From Nitriliruptoraceae bacterium (GTDB lineage Bacteria; Actinomycetota; Nitriliruptoria; Nitriliruptorales; Nitriliruptoraceae): a stretch of 5,065 bases of DNA. The first letter of the stretch is position 1, and every line of letters begins with the position of its first letter. The notes beneath the pieces are model-generated. The model was not told the DNA's origin. It searched no databases and was given only the letters and a program-made list of their open reading frames with translations. A program made the position numbers and the translations under genes. This document shows, piece by piece, positions 1 through 5,065 of the stretch. Where the stretch lies: contig SKTN01000182.1 of assembly GCA_007117945.1 (NCBI GenBank), positions 1 to 5,065 of the forward strand. The letters run 5' to 3'.

Positions 1-899
1 CCGGCACCCAGGCTGAGGTTGATGATGTCCATCCCGTCCTCGGCCGCGGCCTCCATGCCGGCGATCACGACGTCGGAGGAGGAGGAGCCGGTGGTACCGA
101 AGACCTTGTAGGCACCGAAGGTGACCTCGGGTGCGACACCGGTGACACCGCCGTCGCCCGCCGCCTGCGCACCGACGATCCCGGCGACGTGCGTGCCGTG
201 CCCACCGATGTCCAGCGGGTCGGGGTTCGGCTGCGGGGTGTCACGGTTGGGGTCGGAGGCGTCGTAGTCGTCGCCGGCGAAGTCGAAGCCGTAGGCCACG
301 CGCTCGGTGGGGAACTCCGTGCCCTCACCGTCACCACCGAGGTCGGGGTGCTGATAGTCGATACCGGTATCGATGATGCCGACCTTGATGCCCGCACCGG
401 TCAGGCCGAGTTCGCTCTGCGCGATGTCGGCACCGGTCATGGCCAGCGCGGTTGCCATCGCCGGCTCGTCGACCTCAGGCTCCGGCAGGTCGAGGTTCAT
501 CACGGGGTAGACCGCGCTGACGCTGTCCATCGTCGACAGCGCTGCTGCCTCGGCGGCACTCGCGCGGACGGAGAGTCCGTTCCAGTACTCGCGGTAGTCG
601 AAGCGTTCCTCGAACTCGACACCTTCGGCCTGTGCCTCACGCCGCAGCGCGTTGCGCTCCTGGGCCTGCTGGGCCGCGCTGGCGCCTCGGGCTGCTGGTG
701 GGGCGTCGAACTGCACGAACCAGAGGTCTCCTGAGACCTCCACCCCGTCCACGTCATCGACGTCGATGTCGACCGGTCCGCTTGGCGGACCCACCCGCTC
801 GGGGGTACCCGTCTCATCGGCGGTTGCCGGGACCCCGAAGGCCACGACGAGCGCTGCGAGCAGCAGCCCGATCCACCCTGGTCTGTACTTTCGGTGCAT
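1..899 (-). CDS. Secreted subtilisin-like serine protease (S8 family), N-terminal part, 3' end off window
   Basis: This gene reads leftward from an ATG at 899-897 and stays open for 299 codons to the window edge, so its C-terminus is missing. Residues 1-27 form a signal peptide: basic start (HRKYR), hydrophobic core LLLAALVVA and an Ala-Thr-Ala cleavage motif at 25-27. Residues about 58-137 look like an I9-type inhibitor propeptide (LWFVQFDAP, then a WNGLSVRAS segment), which normally chaperones folding and is then removed. The S8 catalytic domain begins near residue 160. It shows the Asp motif VGIIDTGID (Asp177), the His motif GHGTHVAGI (His234) and the INLSLG strand near 292-297. The oxyanion Asn and the catalytic Ser should lie beyond position 1. 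An in-frame ATG at 911 would add four residues (MDAH). The weak GGATGGA about 7 nt upstream slightly favours 899. The gene is divergent from the oxidase and probably supplies peptides and amino acids outside the cell. The family call is secure; substrate specificity is unknown. Confidence 0.93.
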   Translation of the reverse strand, partial: MHRKYRPGWIGLLLAALVVAFGVPATADETGTPERVGPPSGPVDIDVDDVDGVEVSGDLWFVQFDAPPAARGASAAQQAQERNALRREAQAEGVEFEERFDYREYWNGLSVRASAAEAAALSTMDSVSAVYPVMNLDLPEPEVDEPAMATALAMTGADIAQSELGLTGAGIKVGIIDTGIDYQHPDLGGDGEGTEFPTERVAYGFDFAGDDYDASDPNRDTPQPNPDPLDIGGHGTHVAGIVGAQAAGDGGVTGVAPEVTFGAYKVFGTTGSSSSDVVIAGMEAAAEDGMDIINLSLGA

Positions 900-1054
900 G
901 TGTGCATCCATCCATAGACGACCGGTTGTCACGACAGGCCAACCCCCGACGCGACCCCGCCCCCACGCACCAGCGTGGAACGACGCCGCAGGAACGCACC
1001 TGGAGCAGGCGCCTACCGTGCGGTGAACGCTAGCTACGGAGTGGCGCTGGAAGC

Positions 1055-1125
1055 ATCATCGTGCACACAAAGCACATACAGCACCTCGATATAGCATAAT
1101 GTGGCTTAATAACCACTAAAAGTTA
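1055..1125. promoter_or_regulatory. AT-rich divergent promoter/operator zone
   Basis: Base composition drops abruptly here; bases 1061-1125 are about 38% G+C in an otherwise very GC-rich window. On the plus strand CATAAT (1095-1100) matches the -10 consensus at five of six positions. On the minus strand TATGCT (1098-1093) and TATATC (1093-1088) are weaker -10 candidates for the protease. No good -35 hexamer stands at the ideal distance on either strand. An interrupted palindrome, GTGG-N8-CCAC at 1101-1116, lies just after the plus-strand candidate and could bind a dimeric regulator. The shared location suggests the protease and oxidase could be co-controlled from this site. This is inference from composition and motifs only; transcription start mapping would decide it. 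Confidence 0.45.
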
Positions 1126-1383
1126 GCGTCAGGGTCTGGATGGGGAGGGCGGCAGTCCGGTCGTCACGGACGTGGGCACGATCCCGCCGACATCATCCGG
1201 CCACGGCTGCGGCTGCGCCTCCAGACCCCGTTGGTGGGGACACCATGCAGGGTTCCGCCCAGTCCCCGCAGGAGCAACCCGGCCGGCACGGGTGTTCGGC
1301 TCCCTCACGCAACGCCGACAGGTCGTGACGCAGCGGCAACGCCGGCGAAACACGCCCCCGTCAATATCCGCCGGTCGCGGCAG

Positions 1384-1415
1384 GTTGGGTGCCCGATCGC
1401 GGCGAGTTGGGTACC
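1384..1415 (+). repeat. Pair of 10-bp direct repeats, 22-bp period, upstream of the oxidase
   Basis: GTTGGGTGCC (1384-1393) recurs as GTTGGGTACC (1406-1415), nine of ten bases identical, with a start-to-start distance of 22 bp or about two DNA helical turns. The pair lies 53-85 bp before the oxidase start codon. Such spacing would suit a regulator contacting one face of the helix. Ten-base matches in GC-rich sequence can also arise by chance, so the role is unproven. Confidence 0.3.
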
Positions 1416-1456
1416 GCGCCAGGTGATGAACCGGATCCGCACACCGGGTCACGACC

Positions 1457-1461
1457 GAAGG
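1457..1461 (+). promoter_or_regulatory. Shine-Dalgarno for the amine oxidase
   Basis: GAAGG lies 7 nt before the ATG at 1469. A second in-frame ATG at 1475 would be 13 nt away, so this site favours 1469 as the start. Confidence 0.6.
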
Positions 1462-1468
1462 CGACGGC

Positions 1469-3109
1469 ATGCCGATGCACCAGAACCTGCAACCCTCACC
1501 CGACACCCCTCTCGGCCTCACACGACGCAGCTTCCTCACCAAGCTCGGCGTCATCGGCGGCTCGACCGCCATGTTCGGCGCCATGGATGCCCTCGGGCTC
1601 GTGGCCTCACCCGCCAACGCAGCCCCCGTCGACTTCCGACCACCACGGTCCGGCGACCTCCCCCGTGGGCGAGGCCCGTCCATCGTGATCCTGGGCGCTG
1701 GGATCGCCGGCCTGACCGCTGCCTACGAGCTCGGCAAGGCCGGCTACGACGTGACCGTCCTGGAAGCCCGTGATCGTCCGGGGGGACGCAACTGGACGGC
1801 GCGTGGCGGCGACACGGTCGTGGAGACCGATGGCACGACCCAGCGCTGCGGTTTCGACCGCGGCCAGTACATGAACATGGGCCCGGCACGGATCCCACAG
1901 CACCACATCACCATCGACTACTGCCGCGAGCTCGGGGTGCCGCTGGAGGTGTTCACCAACGCCAACGCCGACGCCTACTACTACCAGGAGAACACGAGCT
2001 CGATCGACTACGGGCAGCTCAACGGCCGGAAGATCCGCCACCGACAGGCCAAGGCCAACTACTTCGGCTACGTCTCCGAGCTGCTCGCCAAGGCACTGGA
2101 CCAGAACGCACTGGACGACGGCCTGTCGAGCAGCGACACCGAGCGACTCCTCGAGTTCCTGCGCAGCTTCGGCGGGCTGAACCAGCAGAACCTGTACGCC
2201 GGCAACGACCGCGGCGGCTACGAGGAGGACGCCTTCCCCGGCGCAGGCACACAGGCAGGGACACCGCTCGACGCCATCGAACGCTCCGCCCTGCTCCAGT
2301 CACGGGTCGGCAACTACTTCGCCTTCGAGCTGACCTGGAACCAGGCCATGCTCATGTTCCAGCCGGTCGGCGGCATGGATCGCATCGCGGTCGCCCTGGC
2401 CGACGCCGTCGGACGTGGCCGGATCACCTACGGCGCCGAGGTGCTCGAGCTCACCAACACCTCGGGGGGTGTGCGCGTCGCCTACACCGGCAACGGTCGC
2501 GCGACCCGCACGATCGATGCCGACTACTGCATCGCCACCATCCCGCCCCAGATCCTCAAGGGCATCCCCTCCAACCTCTCCGACGAGGTGGCCACCGCGC
2601 TCGCTGATGCCAACCCGGTGTCCACGGGCAAGATCGGTCTGCAATACCGGCGCCGGTTCTGGGAAGAGGACGAGCGGATCCTGGGAGGCATCACCAACAC
2701 CAACATGGACCTCGGCACCATCTGGTACCCCTCCTACGGCTACCTGACGCCCAAGGGCGTGCTCGTCGGGTACTACAACTTCGGCGGCAACGCCAACGCC
2801 TACGGCGCCCTCTCCCCCGCCGAGCGTCAGGCCCGGGCCGTGTCGCAGGGCGCCAAGATCCACGGCTCGCCCTACACCGAGGTGGAATCCTCGCTGTCGG
2901 TGGACTGGCTGAAGACCCCCTACTCCGAGGGTGGCTGGGTCGGATGGGGATCCGGGCGCGGACCGCTGTACGAGCGCCTGCTCGAACCCGACGGCAACGT
3001 CTACTTCGCCGGCGACCACCTCTCCTACTACATCGCCTGGCAGGCCGGAGCCTTCGAGTCCGCCCGCCAGACGGTGATGGACCTCCACGACCGGGTCACC
3101 GCAGCCTGA
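1469..3109 (+). CDS. Tat-exported flavin amine oxidase, L-amino-acid-oxidase-like
   Basis: This 546-residue FAD enzyme probably oxidises an amino acid (or another primary amine) to the imine, passing electrons to O2 and releasing H2O2. Residues 18-25 (TRRSFLTK) form a twin-arginine motif, followed by a hydrophobic stretch and an ANA cleavage site at 49-51. It is therefore probably exported folded with FAD already bound. The Rossmann loop GAGIAG is at 76-81, with Glu99 placed to hold the FAD ribose and the RPGGR motif at 103-107. The segment MGPARIP (137-143) aligns with GAMR(I/L)P of snake-venom L-amino-acid oxidase, so Arg141 would clamp the substrate carboxylate. Tyr435 or Tyr436 and Ala523-Trp524 fall at the other known carboxylate/substrate positions. 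The C-terminal FAD motif is VYFAGDHLS (511-519). No Cys lies near it (only Cys127, 152 and 354), so FAD is probably non-covalent, unlike in monoamine oxidase. A Rid-family gene follows after 136 bp, consistent with an imine product. The exact substrate cannot be read from sequence, and the enzyme could act on amines rather than amino acids. Confidence 0.93.
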   Translation: MPMHQNLQPSPDTPLGLTRRSFLTKLGVIGGSTAMFGAMDALGLVASPANAAPVDFRPPRSGDLPRGRGPSIVILGAGIAGLTAAYELGKAGYDVTVLEARDRPGGRNWTARGGDTVVETDGTTQRCGFDRGQYMNMGPARIPQHHITIDYCRELGVPLEVFTNANADAYYYQENTSSIDYGQLNGRKIRHRQAKANYFGYVSELLAKALDQNALDDGLSSSDTERLLEFLRSFGGLNQQNLYAGNDRGGYEEDAFPGAGTQAGTPLDAIERSALLQSRVGNYFAFELTWNQAMLMFQPVGGMDRIAVALADAVGRGRITYGAEVLELTNTSGGVRVAYTGNGRATRTIDADYCIATIPPQILKGIPSNLSDEVATALADANPVSTGKIGLQYRRRFWEEDERILGGITNTNMDLGTIWYPSYGYLTPKGVLVGYYNFGGNANAYGALSPAERQARAVSQGAKIHGSPYTEVESSLSVDWLKTPYSEGGWVGWGSGRGPLYERLLEPDGNVYFAGDHLSYYIAWQAGAFESARQTVMDLHDRVTAA

Positions 3110-3133
3110 CCGCACTGCCGTCGGAGCTCGCAG

Positions 3134-3180
3134 CGGGGCCAGGCCCCGTCGCGGCCCCGGGATGGCTGCGGACAGCAGCC
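3134..3180 (+). other. Two small hairpins in the oxidase-Rid intergenic gap
   Basis: The 136-bp gap after the oxidase stop contains CGGGG-CCAGG-CCCCG (3134-3148, five-pair stem). It also contains a GGCTG/CAGCC hairpin (3164-3180) that can instead close as GCTG-CGGA-CAGC. Neither is followed by a T-run, so neither is a classical intrinsic terminator. They could slow polymerase, stabilise the upstream mRNA end or lower expression of the Rid gene relative to the oxidase. The two genes may still form one operon. No clear promoter is visible in the gap. Confidence 0.3.
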
Positions 3181-3233
3181 CGTCATGCTCGGCCGCAGGC
3201 CGACACCTCCCTGCACCTCCCGCACCACGAACA

Positions 3234-3240
3234 GGAAGGA
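3234..3240 (+). promoter_or_regulatory. Shine-Dalgarno for the Rid-family gene
   Basis: GGAAGGA ends 5 nt before the ATG at 3246, a strong and well-spaced site. An in-frame ATG at 3162 would add 28 residues rich in Pro, Ala and Arg and lacks a comparable site. The start at 3246 is therefore preferred, and it also places the hydrophobic segment near the N-terminus. Confidence 0.75.
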
Positions 3241-3245
3241 AGCGC

Positions 3246-3905
3246 ATGTCCACCACCACCGCACGGCTCCCGATGCTCGCCCGATTCGCGCTCGTCGCCG
3301 CGCTCACCAGCGTCGTGACGCTGCTCGCCGTGTCCTTCGTCGACGCTCGAGGGCTCGTCCCTCGACCCAACGAGGTCCGGTTCAACCTGCCACCAGCCGA
3401 GGACGCACCCAACCCGTTCCTGGCAGGCGGTGTCGCCTTCGGCCAGAACACCGCCCTGTACTTCTCCAGCGGCATCGGCCCCGGCGCGCTGAACACCGAC
3501 GCACCTGCGGGCACCCCGGAGCGCTACATCGACCCGGCGCAGTTCCCGGGCGGCGAACTGCCCGACGGGGTCACGATCACCGAGGCCCAGGGCATGAACA
3601 ACATGCAGCGCATCGTGGAGAACCTGGACTCCCAGGGCCTGACGGTGCACGACATCACCTCGATGCGCATCTACCTCGAGGCACCTCCGGGTGCGGACCG
3701 GGCGGACTACGCGGGGTGGAACCGGGCCTACCGCAAGTACATGGCGAACGTCGACCGCACCACGGGCGAGGTACTCGAGCAGTTCGAGCCCGTGGTCATC
3801 CCCAACGTCGTCCGGCCATCTCGGACCAACCTGGAGGTCGCCACACTGCCCGTGCAGGGCTGGCTGGTCGAGATCGAGGTCGTCGCGGCCTACCCGCAAC
3901 GCTGA
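3246..3905 (+). CDS. Exported or membrane-anchored Rid-family (RidA/YjgF/UK114) protein
   Basis: The 219-residue product has a hydrophobic segment at about 14-32 after a short Arg-containing start, so it is probably a signal anchor or a cleaved signal (possible V-D-A site at 32-34). The rest follows the RidA fold in order. NPFLAGG (56-62) corresponds to the GPYVQG region of E. coli RidA, with Phe58 where RidA has Tyr17. YFSSGIGP (72-79) gives Ser75 at the Ser30 position. Next come helix MNNMQRIVENLDSQGL (117-132), the MRIYLEA strand, and NRAYRKYM (159-166). PSRTNLEVATLP (191-202) supplies Arg193, equivalent to RidA Arg105, which binds the imine carboxylate. LVEIEVVA (207-214) supplies Glu209, equivalent to Glu120. 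It is much longer than the roughly 128-residue core because of the N-terminal segment and insertions near 80-112 and 170-190. Rid proteins hydrolyse reactive imines/enamines to keto compounds and ammonia, matching the imine-forming oxidase upstream. Family membership is well supported. Deaminase activity and extracytoplasmic location are inferred. Confidence 0.85.
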   Translation: MSTTTARLPMLARFALVAALTSVVTLLAVSFVDARGLVPRPNEVRFNLPPAEDAPNPFLAGGVAFGQNTALYFSSGIGPGALNTDAPAGTPERYIDPAQFPGGELPDGVTITEAQGMNNMQRIVENLDSQGLTVHDITSMRIYLEAPPGADRADYAGWNRAYRKYMANVDRTTGEVLEQFEPVVIPNVVRPSRTNLEVATLPVQGWLVEIEVVAAYPQR

Positions 3906-3923
3906 CATCGACGTCACCGTCCC

Positions 3924-3976
3924 GCGGCGGGCGGCCCTCCTGCGGGGGCCGTCCGCCGCACGGTCCGGACGGCCCC
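3924..3976. terminator. Overlapping inverted repeats between convergent genes, likely bidirectional terminator
   Basis: Arm A (3924-3937) pairs with arm B (3946-3959) in a 14-bp stem with one G-T wobble and an 8-base loop. Arm B also pairs with arm C: 3945-3955 with 3966-3976, 11 perfect pairs and a 10-base loop. The two hairpins share arm B and exclude each other. The element fills the 87-bp gap between the Rid stop (3905) and the stop of the ettA-like gene (3993). There is no T-run on either strand, as is common for terminators in GC-rich actinobacteria. A rightward transcript makes A:B first, while a leftward transcript makes C:B first, so each convergent transcript has its own hairpin. 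Confidence 0.65.
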
Positions 3977-3992
3977 ACCTCCGCGGGAGACC

Positions 3993-5065
<1,073 letters not shown>

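Larger units (their letters stand above)
900..1468. other. Divergent intergenic region without a convincing gene
   Basis: About 570 bp separates the start of the protease (minus) from that of the amine oxidase (plus). I find no convincing protein gene, tRNA or rRNA in it. Short open frames exist on both strands, but they have arginine- and proline-rich, low-complexity compositions typical of shadows in GC-rich DNA. The region has three parts: a GC-rich protease leader (900 to about 1054), an AT-rich island (about 1055-1125), and a GC-rich segment of about 340 bp leading into the oxidase. Both genes must be transcribed from within it unless an unseen gene is present. I compared the oxidase leader by eye with several riboswitch consensus cores (SAM-IV, SAH, c-di-AMP, c-di-GMP, cobalamin) and saw no convincing match. 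Confidence 0.7.

Noticed and set aside
1140..1328. 62-codon plus-strand open frame in the oxidase leader
   Set aside because: It has no good ribosome-binding site, composition is biased to Ala, Arg and Pro, and no family is recognisable. It was considered as a leader peptide but lacks a run of regulatory codons or an attenuator-like end.
1231..1330. Possible riboswitch in the oxidase leader
   Set aside because: Comparison by eye with conserved cores of SAM-IV, SAH, c-di-AMP, c-di-GMP and cobalamin riboswitches found no convincing match on either strand, although short complementary arms are present.
1129..1683. 184-codon open frame on the minus strand across the oxidase leader and its signal-peptide coding region
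   Set aside because: It overlaps the well-supported oxidase start. The product is rich in Arg, Pro and Gly with no recognisable domain, as expected of a shadow frame in GC-rich DNA.
3162..3245. Upstream in-frame ATG extending the Rid protein by 28 residues
   Set aside because: The extension is Pro/Ala/Arg-rich and would bury the export signal. The strong GGAAGGA site sits 5 nt before the ATG at 3246.
2300..3514. 404-codon open frame on the minus strand opposite the oxidase and Rid genes
   Set aside because: Its length follows from GC-rich codon bias in the real genes. The translation is low-complexity with no motifs, while the opposite strand has clear enzyme motifs throughout.

Overview
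The window is uniformly GC-rich, with strong G/C bias at third codon positions. It carries a Tat-type signal and an EttA-type ABC-F gene, which fits a high-GC actinobacterium. A deep actinobacterial lineage such as Nitriliruptoria is possible, but that is only an inference from style; nothing in the window fixes the taxon.

Layout: positions 1-899 (minus strand) hold the first 299 codons of a secreted subtilisin-family (S8) protease. Its catalytic Asp and His are visible and its Ser lies off the left edge. A divergent intergenic region of about 570 bp follows (900-1468). It contains a sharply AT-rich island at about 1055-1125, the likely promoter/operator zone, and then about 340 bp of GC-rich leader. 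At 1469-3109 (plus) is a Tat-exported flavin amine oxidase whose visible motifs resemble L-amino-acid oxidases. At 3246-3905 (plus) is a Rid-family (RidA/YjgF/UK114) protein with an N-terminal membrane or signal segment. A dense set of overlapping inverted repeats (3924-3976) separates it from the convergent 3' part of an ettA-like gene (3993-5065, minus), whose 5' end is off the right edge.

The most interesting reading is functional. Flavin amino-acid oxidases release 2-imino acids plus H2O2, and RidA-type proteins hydrolyse reactive imines/enamines to keto acids and ammonia. Here both members of that pair appear to be exported, and they sit in tandem next to a divergently transcribed secreted protease. 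This suggests an extracytoplasmic chain: protein to amino acids, to imino acids plus H2O2, to keto acids plus ammonium. Rid proteins are generally known as cytosolic or organellar enzymes, so an exported Rid next to an exported oxidase deserves attention. The functional link is inferred from homology and gene order, not shown directly. The ettA gene is probably an unrelated housekeeping neighbour.
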